DNA from: Gymnopilus junonius
Lineage: Eukaryota > Basidiomycota > Agaricomycetes > Agaricales > Galerinaceae
Assembly: GCA_015501075.1 (NCBI GenBank)
Contig: JADNYJ010000094.1
Coordinates: 91,166 to 155,165, forward strand
DNA length: 64,000 nucleotides
Direction of reading: 5' to 3'
Part shown: piece by piece, positions 1-11,400 of the stretch
Layout of the letters: the number at the start of each line of letters is the position of its first letter
Numbering within the stretch: position 1 is the stretch's first letter
The notes under the pieces: generated by a model
The model's input: the letters and a program-made list of their open reading frames with translations, nothing else
Databases searched by the model: none
What the model was told of the DNA's origin: nothing
Translations under genes and position numbers: made by a program

Positions 1-543
1 TTCGATAGTCTCTCCTTGGTCCTTTCGACCTTTTGGAAGTAACCATTGATTTCCCGTTGGATGGTGTAAAATACAAATCTCGAAGTTCTTGTTCGATGAA
101 TTACGGCGAAAGAGAACGCTCCCCGCAGATATAACGAACTTTCCCGCCAAGAATTGTTGAGTCGGATATCTGGGAGCAGCCATCCTGGCGAAGGTGGAGG
201 TTGGAGTTCAAGATTAATTGGTCGCGTGAGTTGCTGCGAAAGTGGGATGCTTGATGACTCCGTTTCGCTTCCGCGATCCTATTAGCGATATACTACACAG
301 CCAGAGCTTCAAACGTGTGAAGTGCGAATATATTTTTATCCGCTAGGTGCAAAGTCCGGATTCGTGTCTTGTTTATATCTGTTATGCACCTGATCCAAAA
401 TTTTTTGGTATGCGCGCAACTTGCATCACGGTTCAAAGTAGATTCAAAGTTGAAGCAGTTTGCGTCCGCCTCAAAATATAAAATGTGTTCAGATGAAATT
501 TGCGACCGACCTTCCTCAGCCTTCATCATCACATCAGCCCATC
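1..543. other. No gene recognised
   Basis: Both strands were read. Open frames here are short and have no recognisable motif, splice pattern or signal peptide. The stretch may be the upstream region of the transposon-like fragment that begins near 544. Confidence 0.4.
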
Positions 544-1408
544 ATGTCTTTCGTTCCAAATTCAGCGTGTGAGTGATAAGTATCGTGACATCATCCATCA
601 ATTGCTCGAATTAAGCGCCATTTTAGATTGGGAGGAGCGCCGACAGCCCAACGGCAGGTCGTTGTTTGTCTGTCTTCCTTGCCAGGACAACCGCGAACGT
701 CAAATACATCACCTGAAAGACCACGAAAAATCTGCAAAACACATTGAGGCTTTGGCTGATTTCCAGGAACGACTCTCAAACGCCGCCCCGACAACTTCTG
801 GCAGCTCCGGTTCCCACCCTCCTCTTATCAACAACCAAGCCATTGCGGATGACGCCCTTCGAGCTTTTCTTGCATCGGCTACTGGGAACCCTTCACAACG
901 TCTCTACCATGATAATCACCCCCTTGTTCCTCCTTCTCCCCCAGATCGAATAATTGAACCCCTCCTGGCCTCGAGTTCGATGTTTCCGCGTTGTTGGTAT
1001 ATGTTGTTGTGCATTATTTATTCTCAATCGATCATCTCTGTCTTTTCTTATCAACCACCATCTTTCGTGCCATCTTGTCCTTTGCCTTCGTCTTTTTCAT
1101 CGAGATTGGTCCTTGTGTTGGACCCCAATGGCCTGTCATTGGGAGCTGGTGCTGTGATTGTAATGCTCCAATTGCCGCCTGTGGCACTATGTTGAATAGC
1201 ACAGTCACCACTCATTCCTATCATGTTTTCACCTCAGATAGTTTTCCTCGGTCTCAGCCCACGGCCTTCTTACATCTGGTGAGTAAATTATTTCCTTCCC
1301 TTCGATCCCTTAACTGACAGTCTTAATAGGTGTGTTGCATATGATCGCGGTTTCAGTCTCTCAGTTGGATACATGCGAGGGACATTAGAGGGTGTATTGG
1401 GGAACCAA
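544..1408 (+). pseudogene. Transposon-type zinc-finger protein remnant
   Basis: The readable core (about 570-960) has a finger-like pattern, VCLPC followed by HHLKDHEKSAKH, that is C-x2-C then spaced histidines. A Ser/Thr/Pro-rich stretch follows. This architecture is typical of N-terminal regions of Agaricomycete transposon-encoded proteins, but I cannot name the family. Downstream, about 990-1195 is hydrophobic in one frame and seems to be a different frame or intron. A further exon-like block at 1329-1408 reads CVAYDRGFSLSVGYMRG and ends exactly at a GTAAGT donor, with a TTAATAG acceptor before it. The frames do not join cleanly, so it is treated as a decayed or frameshifted gene. Start and end are approximate. 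The protein could bind nucleic acid; that is inference from the Cys/His spacing only. Confidence 0.35.
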
Positions 1409-2601
1409 GTAAGTATTTGAACACTTTAAGATAGGTTATGTACAACATTGTGCCTACCCCTCCTCGTCAATGTCATTTTTATGTTGCCTTATCTGTGTTC
1501 TATCGAACAAAGCATCGGAGACGACGGGGAAGAGGGTCGAGGCAATGCCACCCACAACGACCGGTCATCGGGAGTAAGATATAACCGGTGAAAAATGAAC
1601 CAACCAACCTGTCATGTGCCGGAGGGACAGAATGTACTCAGTGCGAATCATGGATGAGTTAAGTGCGAGTCACAGGCATTTTTAGATTTCACCTGCATTC
1701 TGAACACGCGCCCCACTGATTTGAATTTGCACTTGGTGCATCAAGGATATTTCCCGTTTATTTTGCTGCAGTGACTTGGCTGTGTAGAGGGGCGCTCACT
1801 TATAGATCTATTGACGCCCCGATTATGGCCTTAGATCCAACGCACGTTCGTGAAGACCCTGTATTTATTTTGATCTAATAATATTGCCAGATAATTTCTA
1901 AATGCGACCACTTAGATCCGAGTTGAAGTGGTTGGCCTGCCAAGGTTTTCTTGTTTTATAAAGACCCACAGGACCATAGACGAATCCATCTAATGTACAT
2001 GAAGTTCGTTGAAAGTGTTTGTATCCAAAAACTATGAGTTGAACGCCTGAATCCGACTCCGAGGTATATCACAATTTACAATACTAGAGTAGCCTATCGG
2101 TTTGATCGGCAGCTCAGGCACTGACCACATGCGACTCATCCTGACGTGATTACTGACTGTGCACGAGTACTCCAAAGTTAGAGACGTCCGGCAGCACCTG
2201 GTGGTGATAATAATCAATTAAGCGTGTTTTTCCCCCGGCCCCGAGGAGACCAGTTCGAGAAAAGACTGTCCTTTAAACTTAAAAGGCGTTCGCTATCGAA
2301 GCAATCACCTCAACCAATACTTATATCTTAATCAAATTCGTGTATATCTGTTTGCTCCTCGTCCTTTTTTGGTCCATCTTTTTGTCCCAGGGACCCTTTC
2401 ATCATGCTTAGACCCGTTCTTTTGGCTGAAGCGGAGCGAGGTCAGGGTTTTGTTATTGGTGAGTATTTTATACCATGAGCAGCTGTTGGGAGCCACAGGT
2501 CAGACCTCGCGTGATGCGTTCTAGCAATATACATAACGTGGACCGCAAAATACCCAATTTAAATGAAAGAATGGTAGCAGAGAAGATGGCTAAACAGTCA
2601 A
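1409..2601. other. Intergenic, no firm gene
   Basis: No conserved coding block was recognised. A possible short first exon occurs at 2404-2460 on the plus strand (MLRPVLLAEAERG, ending at a GTGAGT donor), but no second exon follows before the transposable element at 2627, so it is not called as a gene. Confidence 0.4.
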
Positions 2602-2830
2602 CTACTCAAAGTATATCCCACCATTAGGGGAGCTCAAAGTTAACCGTGGACGTGGGCGTGGATCCGTTGACCGTCCACGATCACTGACAAATGATGGAGG
2701 TTTAGACTCCGCCTGAGAGATTCCTTGTGACCAAAGGTGACCGACCGTGTCAGAGCGTTATAAGCTTGAAAACGCATCTCATTTCCCCACTTCCCTTCAC
2801 GTTTTACATCTAATTCTTCCACTCTTTACT

Positions 2831-2965
2831 ATGGCTAAGTCTAAGTCAAATATTCCACCATTTCCCTGGACTGCAAACAACCATGAACTTGCTTGGAAGC
2901 TTGTGGCTGAAATGGGAAAGCACGAGAATTTCCGAGTGCTTTTCGGGAAATCAGACAAGGATGAG
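2831..2965 (+). pseudogene. Myb/SANT-like DNA-binding domain fragment inside the element
   Basis: Starts MAKSKSN and includes FPWTANNHELAWKLVAEM and HENFRVLFGKSDKDE, the first helices of a Myb/trihelix-like domain as found in Harbinger-type accessory proteins, which bind element ends in known systems. The exon ends at a GTAAGT donor. A possible next exon after the acceptor near 3020 (NTPSETKIT) runs into unrelated sequence, so the domain is truncated. Confidence 0.55.
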
Positions 2966-3041
2966 GTAAGTACTACACCGAGTCAACGAGAATATTTTTA
3001 GGCTGACAGATGTCATTAGAACACGCCCAGTGAGACCAAAA

Positions 3042-3314
3042 TCACAGTCTGCAAACCATGTTGATAAAGCGACCAAAGTCATGTGGGCTCTGAGCGAAAT
3101 CAAAGGCCAGATGTAGACTCCCGGATTTCAGGACTTTGGTGCGAGGACGGAGGTACCGGTGGGTGTCAATCCCATGGAGGGTGATAAGATCGTCAAGAAG
3201 CTTCTGGCGCTTCTTTTGAGAGTCTTCATTTTGGGCTAAAGGGGAGAAATCACGTAGGAGCATATGAAGCAGATAGATATTTCTGACATGTTCGTGGTAG
3301 TTTTCGTGGGGCAT
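3042..3314 (-). pseudogene. Truncated Harbinger-type transposase N-terminus
   Basis: A 90-residue open frame beginning MPHENYHEHVRN and containing RQKLLDDLITLHGIDTHRYL and FAQSPHDFGRFINMV. It resembles the region just before the DDE nuclease domain of fungal Harbinger/HARBI1-like transposases. It stops before any catalytic Asp/Glu residue. It lies opposite the Myb-like fragment within the same 856-bp element. Function is lost; the family call rests on recall of motif style. Confidence 0.5.
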
Positions 3315-4806
3315 GTCGAGCAGAACTACATGGGAGATGATTTAATCTTGTTTATTTAATCGCACTGACTATTCAACAGCGTGACAGGCTCTTTTCGGAC
3401 ATTGAAATCCCATCAGCAGCGGTTGATCTACGGACTGATCCACAGTGGCCGTAGAGCGTCCACGGCCAACTTTGAGCTCCCCTATTGATAGAAACCTACA
3501 GGAAATAGGCCATCAGTTTCCTGGTTTCTTCCAAGATATGTACGCCGTTGACTTACACTTTGACCTTCAACAATTTGGTCATCAGCATTAATTTGCCGAT
3601 GTATATGAAGAGCGTTTCATACCTGTAATCATTGCAGCGTCCTTAGAAACTAAATAAGATACCAGGCTTGCAATCTCGTCAGCAGTTATATCTCTGCCAA
3701 GCGGAATGGTCGACTGGTGATGCTTATACAAAAGATGAGACGAAGATGATTAATTCTGTTTCGATTGCAATACCTGGGATTCAGTTAGCTTCGTCTGTCC
3801 GTTTATTTTCATAGCTTTTTGGCGGAGATCCTCCACTAGATTCAAAAAGTACTTGTCAATAAGCACATCCATACAAGGAATTCATGATGCAGACGCATAG
3901 TGGTATCAACCGCTCCTATCCAATATTGACAGTAAGAACTAGCCTTGAGAAAACCTTGAATATTGAAAATCTCACCTGGGGCGTAGGCGTTGACGGTAAT
4001 CTGGTACTTTGCTAACTCAATAGCTACGTTATGATTCCAAAAGTCCATTGTTAGCGATTCCAAAGTTGAAAACCATGCACTAACCTGCTGCTTGAGTCAA
4101 ACCTCGCACGGCAAATTTACTGGAACTGTATGCGCTAAGAAAGCGAGTAGCTCAATAGACTTCGGTTAGCGAGACTTGACTCGAGGAAGGAAAATAAGCG
4201 CAAAATGATACCTTGTTTTCCAGCTAGGGATGAAGCACCGACGATTCTTCCGCCCTTTCCCTGTCTGATCATCTGCAACCCAGCGTACTTGTAGCAAAAG
4301 AATACACCGTCGACGTTGACTGCGAACGTTTTGCGGAAATCCTCGGCCGTTGCTGTTATAGTAAGTAGTGTACTGAAACAGAGGTGCCAAGACGCTTACT
4401 CTCCAAGAAAGGCTTAGTAAAACATATTCCCGCATTCGCGACCATCTAAGCGGAGTAGGTTATTGAACCTAGTATGCTTTTTACTCGACATTCAAAAGGA
4501 CTTACAACATCCAGAGCGCCCATTTGGTCCACAACAGCGCTTATCATTGATTCCACCTCCTTCTCCACGGAAACGTTTGCTATGAAAATTGAAGATACTT
4601 TCCCAACCTTCACGATCTCGGCACACAGTTCTTCCAATTCATTTTTCTGTGATGCAAGGTCATTAATGGCGACGTCAAATCCGTCATTCGCCAGCCGTAA
4701 TGCTATTGCACGTCCTATGCCACGCGATGCACCCTAGCCAGGACCTAGAAAAAGAGGTAATCGTAGAACAAAGAATCACCTTCGAATTGGTGGGTATTTT
4801 ATACAT

Positions 4807-5476
4807 TGGATCGAACGTGAGAAGAGCTACACCGGCGGCCGAGTCTGATTAATCGCCTCGAAATATAATCATGATGGGCGTAAGGTAGCCTAATGCGAGA
4901 ACGATTTCACCGGAATGTGGATATGAACTTGAAGGCAAGGACATAGCATAAAAGATGTCTTTTGAGGGTGAGAATCAAATGTGGTACAAGGAAAAACTAG
5001 GTGACGATCGATTGCTACAATGACTGAGTGGCTTCAAGAAGATGATTATCGTGGATCCGAAATTCTACATAGGAATCTAGAAGGTTACTCTGCTGATAGT
5101 CTTGTCATAGCGTACTTTGTAAATTGTGCCACCGATGAAGCAGATATGCGTAGTCATTTTCCAGGGAATTCAGGGTCCAGGGTATCAGCCATTGCAGGAT
5201 GTAAAGATGGCGAATAAATCGTATTGCAAACATCTTAGACGATTACTTGGGCAGAATACAACATAAAAGCGAGAAAGAACTAAGGAGCGGCAGGACAAAT
5301 ACAATTCTGGTCGTTACACGCAATATAGGTAGAAAATAATCTGAACATAAACAAATCGTGATTATACACTGGAGGATAAAGGCACGCGTTAATAAAGGTG
5401 AAAATGAAGAAGGTGACTAGAATACTCACTAAAGATGTGAGAACTTTAACTGCAGTCACATGCAAGGTCATGTGCA
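4807..5476. other. Intergenic between the SDR gene and the long coiled-coil gene
   Basis: Probable upstream region of the SDR gene. A 65-codon frame at 5020-5217 on the plus strand (MTEWLQEDDYRG) has no supporting domain or splice evidence and is not called. The last 200 bp may hold the 3' UTR of the gene ending at 5477. Confidence 0.4.
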
Positions 5477-8400
5477 CTACCCAATGGGTGGGCGAGGAAA
5501 CATCATCATATGCGCTTTCCTTTGCGACTTAATAGGAAGCGGTATGGCGTCCTCGACGTCCATGCCGTCGGTATGTCTGTACGAGAAGGAATTACCGCCT
5601 GAAAGAGGCGTACCAGGATTTGTGGAAGCTTCTCGGACATACGGCCGTCCCGATACAGGCGAAGCAAGTGACCTCGCCTCGTCAAGGTCGTGTGTCAACA
5701 GATGTCCTAGCGGGTGATAGCTGGTATGACGTTGCTGAGTAGCCGAAGACTCAGACATGTGCGTTGGCGTTGGAGAAGCGTTGGCAGGAGGACCAGGTGT
5801 AGGACCTGGGGTTTCGGCGTCCAAGCGAGACCTTGATTCCAGTGAGGATATTCGACGCCGAAGTTCAAGTAACTCCAGTGCAGGGATCCTTCCATCTTCT
5901 AACGCATCCCGAGCCCTTTCCTTATCCTTCTTCATCTTCCGTATTGTCTCACGAAGTTGCTCTACTTCCTCCTGATGTCGACGCTTTAGCTCCTCAATTT
6001 CATCATGAGCGGACTCATCCCCAACTTCATTCTTCGCCTTACTCCTTACTTCATTCTCAAGCGGCTCAGTCCCAGAGCGATGAAGTGCTCTTATCGCGTC
6101 CAACTCTTCACGAGTTTTCTGCTGACTGATCCTCAATTCCTCCTTCATCGCCCTGAATTCGCTAACAATCGCATCCACTACAGGCGAGCCAGAATAACGC
6201 TGGACAGCAGTCGAAATATCGACATCCCGGTCAATGCTAACCTCCCTTCCTTTCCCTTTAGCACTTGTCGTCGTAGGCGTAGCGGGAGAGTCATCTTGCG
6301 CAGAATATTCGATCAGATCAGCTATGTTTCTCATGATTGACATCATAGCTTTAGCTGCAGGCTTGGTGCGATCGATATCGGCTGGCGCTAGCATTTGCGA
6401 AATGTCGTTAGGCAGAGAAAGGGGACTTTAGGTGCATGGCCAGCCGCAGTAAGATCCACCATCGTCGCATCAGGGGTGAGTTGCGACGGCTGGCGTTGTG
6501 GTTGAGCAGGAGCCCATCTCATAACGGTATCAGGATCAGGTGAAATCGGGGTGGGTATTTCTTGCGGGGGTTGCCAAACATCCTGGTGCTCTGTTTGAAT
6601 GGCAATATTATCAAATTTCCTCTCTTCTTGTTCATCTCTCCTACCCTCCTCAGGTCCATCAGTCTGAACGCCCAGATCTCGAAGCGGTGGTCCCATTTCG
6701 ACAACAGGTACAATAGGTTCAGGAACTTCTTCCGCCTCGGTCTGGATAGCCAACTCAGCAGATAGCACTTCTTTCTTCTCGCCTCCAACGTCTGCACCTC
6801 TTTATCCTCTGACAACTTCTCATGAGCCATAACGACATCGCTCTCCTTCTCCTTCTCCAGCCCTTCAGCGCCTCTTTCACGACCTGCATCGCCTTCTCCC
6901 GTTCCTCCGGCTTCAAGAGCATCTCAAACTGTTCATGAAGCCTGCTGTCTAGCGCATTGATCCTCGTGCCTAGCTGTGACTCACTTCCACGGAACGGAAA
7001 CAATGCCTTGGCCAAAGCAATGGAAGCATGAGCGAGAATATCCACCCGTTGTTCAACATTCATCGTTTCTTCGCCCTCCAATAAAGCATAATAGGCACGA
7101 GGGTCGACAAGAGAAGCACTAGTACCATCTCCCTTTTGAACTCCAGGGGCATCTCCGCCTTGACGAGGGGGCGCATCCCATCCAGGGATACGCAAAAACT
7201 GCAGCAAATCACGCAGCAAAAGGATGGTATGCATAGACTTCGCACGCGTTCCATCAGCCATGAGCAGCCCAACAGGTTGTTCTGGCTGCCCATTCTCGAC
7301 AGAGGTGGCATTGATAGGGGGTTGCAGGCCGCTGGGCCATTTGGCCGTGGGAGTTTGTAAAGTAGGACATGATTCCGTCCCATTGACCACCGCTGCGTCG
7401 ACATCCATCTGGTCATCTCCAGAAGCAACGACAGTCGGTGCTTTCGGCGGTGGTTCCAAGGTACCATTGGCACCCATCGAACGCCTTGAACCCGGATAGA
7501 TCCTCCTGAACCATTTGCTCCACTGTCGTTGGCATGTCTCGAGCACCAGACAATTCTAGCATACCATTGAGCTTTGCGACGGCTTGCGCATCCGAGATGT
7601 GGCCATGACAACGCCATTAAGAACAGAAGCAGCTGCTGTCTTTGTCACTTCCTCTCAGCCACAGGCTGATCAGAGATCCTACTCCATTAGTGTCGGCAGT
7701 GCGGGCGTGACTTGTCGAGAAACTGCCACAGGAGTAGCCGACTTCTCAGCAGGTGAAAGAACAGCGTGCTCATTCACTTCAATTTGAGAGGCGACAACTG
7801 TCGGTAACGTCGCAGACATGACATCAGCCACAGGAGACGTTCTCTGAACGGCACAGCAATGCTTGGAAGGACGCTCAAGATCGTCGACATAGCTTTCTCC
7901 TTCAGAGAAGGCCAAGTTGTCGATGAGATCGGTGAGACGGTTGCAGAGACTGATATAGACGATGGTGAATGTGTCAACGGTGAAGCGGGTACATGAGTTG
8001 GTATAGGTGGATGGACTAGCGTAGGCGTAACAATTGGTGGGGGCGGTATAATGGGGGAAATGACAGACTCAGATGGAGGACTTGGCGAAGGAGAAGACGG
8101 GCGAGAAACCTTTGGGCTGCCAGCTGCAGCAGCAGAAGATATGTCAGCAGACGAAGAAAGGGCTGGAAGGAGCGGAATGGTCGAAGATGAAGCAAGTTCA
8201 TCTTCAGTGTCACGACGAGGTGACGGCGTAGCAGGCGAGACCGAAATGGACATGGAGGATGCTACAGAAGGAGAAGGAGGCGATGGCGTCGAAGCTTTGG
8301 GCAATTCCGTGGCTAATGCCTGATTATCAAGCGAAGGCGTGCTGGTGTCTGTGGCTGACGCATCAGGTTTCTTTGAGACGACCGCGTTGGAGGGTCTGAA

Positions 8401-11400
8401 GGCAGCCATAACAAGAGCAGCTTTAGAATTTAGTCCTGGTGACTTCCGTTTTTCAGGAGTCGTCCCATTACGATAAGTGCCTTCGAGCCAACGGGCCAGT
8501 TCTTCATCCGTTGGTGGGAGGTCGGATGGTATTCTAGGAATAACGGGCACAGGCGTGGCCGCCCTGACATTGCCTGGTCCTTCAGCGTTGTCATTCGCCT
8601 TCTCCGACTCCTTTTCCTTCGCCTCAACTGTCTTTGGTCCTGATACTCTGTCGTCCCCTTGTACCTTCTCCAATGTTTCCTTATCGCCCTGCACCACCGC
8701 CACATTGTCTTTTTCTTTCTCCTTCCTCCCCTCGCCCTCCATCTCCTTGCCTTTCTCCTTCACCGCTTCAACCATCTTCTCCTTCTCCACCTCCTTCTCT
8801 TTCCCCTTCCCATTATCAGCCTCTTTCCCCTTCTCCCCCTCCCCCTCCTTCCCCTTCCCTTTCTCTCCCACCTTCTCCCCCTCCGTCTTCTTCTCAATCT
8901 TCGGTCCAAGCCCAAGATCACCCATCAAATACCTCAACGTCTGCTTCGTAATCGGATCCGCAATCTCCAACACATTCTTCGGCGGCGCCCTCATCCATCT
9001 CGCCATCTTGCCCATCGCCATCACAATATCCCTCGGAATGGGCGGCTCAACAGCGCCGCCTTGCGGTCCCGTCCCATCGCGAGCGCCTTGCCCTAAAAGG
9101 GCCATGTTGAGACCCAGAAGGTTCGGCCCCATTTGGCCTATACCGCTGACGCTGAAGACGTGTTCGATGTTTTCATCGCGAAGATGAGGACGAGGAGGTG
9201 GGGTATTTTGACTCTCATTCCCATATTTTTCCAGGAAACTGGCTGGAGGAAAGGTACTTGCAGGAGTGGGTCGAAAAGGAGTAGAGGTCAATGTAGAAGC
9301 CGAAGCAGAGGCAGAGGAAGAAGCTGCTTTGGTAGCAGTGGCAGTGGCAGTCCGGTCGGCTTGTAGACTTGGCGGATTTGGCAGCTGAAGATGAATCGAC
9401 TTTGGGAATCGAAGATGTCTTCACAGGTCAGTGGAGGCGATCATCATCTTCGGCGCTGGCGTGGGGGCAACTGTAGTTGTAGACTTTGAAGTAGACGCTG
9501 CCGCCGACGCCGATACAGCTGATATAGCAGCAGCAACGCAGGGACTTTACGGAAGAGGCCGGTCCGCGTCGGACGGAGATTGAAGGTCTTTCGGGACGTT
9601 ATCGGCGTTGGGTTGTTCGTCCATGCAGAAGTTGCAGTACTCAACCTGGCCTTCTTTTTCTCCCTCTCGTCCGTGCCGCTGGTACTCGCACTCCCGTTAA
9701 CACCCGCCTTGGCTTTACCAGTCCCATTCGCACTGATACTCCCGCCATTCATCGAACTTTTCCTCTTCTGAGCAGTTCCCCCAGTAGCAGCCGAAGCAGA
9801 CGCAGACGCAACAGCAGCAGGCAACTGGAGACGGCTTGGTCTTCCCAACACCAGCTCCAGTCGTCTTGGGTTTAGGTCTAACCTTATAATCCTCATCCCG
9901 CTCATCATCCTCCTCGGATGACGAAGACGAAGGAGAAGAAGAATTAGAAGAAGCCGACTCGGAAACGTCTTCCTTCTCGACTTTTTTGTGCCCCTGCGCA
10001 CGTAAAGCCGAAATTTGAGTGTTAATCTTGTCTCGCATCATCTGCTCGCGATGGGACCTCTGAACGTGGATGACGCTCATAGATTTCCGCGCGGTTTGCT
10101 GGGTGGTCGTCATTTGACATTGATAAATCAGAAGGATGGGAGGCGATGAAGATGGGAAATGGGAGATGAAGATAAGATAACATCAGGTAATCAGCAACGC
10201 ATGAAAAGACCAGCTTAAAAGAGAATTAAAACGCACTATAGTCCGTCTCTGTTTCTGCACCGGCGCAGCGCTCACGCTCTCTGCGATAATAGGAGGTACT
10301 TCCTCGCGTGGGCGTTTCCGTTTCTTGCCTATAACCTTTTCTGGAAGCGTCGTCACTGGTGTAGAAGACGTCGATGACGTGGCAGTAGAAGTACTGGGTC
10401 GAGGTTCAGTTGTCGTGGTCGTCTTCTGCTTGGAAGCCGATGAAGCAGGTATAGCCGGTGGTGGGGGCTGTGGATCTGAATGAGAAGGGTGGGTGATCAT
10501 TGCAAATTCGTCAGATAATTCACGATCTGGGGTTCGATACAAGAATGTTAGAAATATGATGCGAACGAAAGAGAAGGAGAATAAAAGAGAGGGTAAAAGG
10601 ACAAAGAGGGAAGGAAGGAAATTCCCGGGTTGAAGTGTTGAAGCACGATGGGACGGATGAAAGAGAGACGAGTAGGCGAATTTAAAATCCAGCCAGAAAC
10701 AAATTAAGAAGAAAAAAAGGAGAATGGATGGATGAAAAGAGAAAAAAGGAAAAGACGACATACCACCATTACCGTCCTTTGATTTCTCCCTCTCCTTCGC
10801 AGCGCCAGCACCTTCTTGACGAAGAACTTTGTTCTCCAAATGCTCGCGCTTCACTTGGACCGTGGAAAATGACGGCGGAGCATCCGACGCCGCTTCCGTT
10901 CCAGTCCCCGATGCCGTTTCTGCCGAGGTCGTGGAATTCGTGACAGCAGAACCGGGTATACCCGCAGTCGTACTGGTGGGAATTGTCGGCGTGATCGGCG
11001 CTGATGGTGCGCTGCCTGCTTGCTCAGCCTGTGCGAGGAACTGAGGCGCGCTCGCCACTGTGGTTGATATTGCGTTTGCGTTTGCGGTTGTAGTAGACAC
11101 ACCACCGCTCGCGCTCGATCCGTTAACCGCATTAGAGGCCGTATTGGAAGCGATAGCCATAGGAGGGGAAATAGTAGGGATTAACGAGGGCGTCACCCAC
11201 GTCCACACGCCCTCCTTTGTCTTGCCCAGGCCGCGCATGTATTGTTCCGCGGTGATACCGCCCTGAACTTCCTCTTTCGTGAGGATGAAGCCTTTATGAC
11301 CTTTAATTGCCCAGCGGGCCCAATCTGATTTGAAAAAAAGTGTTAGTAAAAAAAAAAGTCGGGCGGGAGGAAATGAAGAGATGGAGATCAAATAAAGATG

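Larger units (their letters stand above)
2627..3482. mobile_element. 856-bp non-autonomous Harbinger-like DNA transposon with TA duplication
   Basis: The left end GGGGAGCTCAAAGTT(AA)CCGTGGACG at 2627 matches the reverse complement of the right end GGGGAGCTCAAAGTT(GG)CCGTGGACG at 3482, about 26 bp with two mismatches. TA dinucleotides flank both ends (2625-2626 and 3483-3484) and fit a 2-bp target duplication. Inside are two opposed coding remnants: a Myb/SANT-like N-terminus on the plus strand and a transposase-like N-terminus on the minus strand. That divergent pair is the gene plan of PIF/Harbinger superfamily elements. The catalytic part is missing, so the copy cannot move by itself. Classical PIF/Harbinger copies duplicate 3 bp; a 2-bp TA duplication points to an ISL2EU-like or other divergent branch. 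Family placement is inference; the ends and insertion site are seen directly. Confidence 0.8.
2602..4806 (-). pseudogene. Short-chain dehydrogenase/reductase (SDR), split near its C-terminus by a transposable element
   Basis: A classical NAD(P)-dependent SDR, which reduces or oxidises small carbonyl/alcohol substrates; the overall look is nearest to acetoin/diacetyl reductase-like enzymes, but the substrate cannot be fixed. Visible motifs in order are GASRGIGRAIALRLA (cofactor-binding turn), VANAGI (NAG motif), GRIVGASSLAGK (catalytic Ser), YSSSK (catalytic YxxxK) and AIELAKYQITVNAYAPG. About eight exons are separated by 40-65-nt introns. Exon 1 starts MYKIPTNSK at 4806. One base seems missing just before GASRGIG, where the usual TG dipeptide should be. 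After GQSVSIN the reading runs into the terminal repeat of the element at 2627-3482. Joining the two flanks with one TA removed gives the normal ending VSINNGGIYFE-stop at 2602. As it stands the protein would carry a foreign tail of roughly 40 residues. Confidence 0.85.

Noticed and set aside
8477..9187. A 236-codon Ser/Phe-rich open frame on the plus strand
   Set aside because: It is the antisense of the Lys/Glu/Gly-rich tract of the minus-strand gene. The polypyrimidine strand lacks stops for compositional reasons and encodes no motif.
10728..11266. Plus-strand frames opposite the Ala/Thr-rich region
   Set aside because: They are shadows of the minus-strand exons 10.8-11.3 kb, which show proper donor and acceptor sites and the motif GHKGFILTKEEV.
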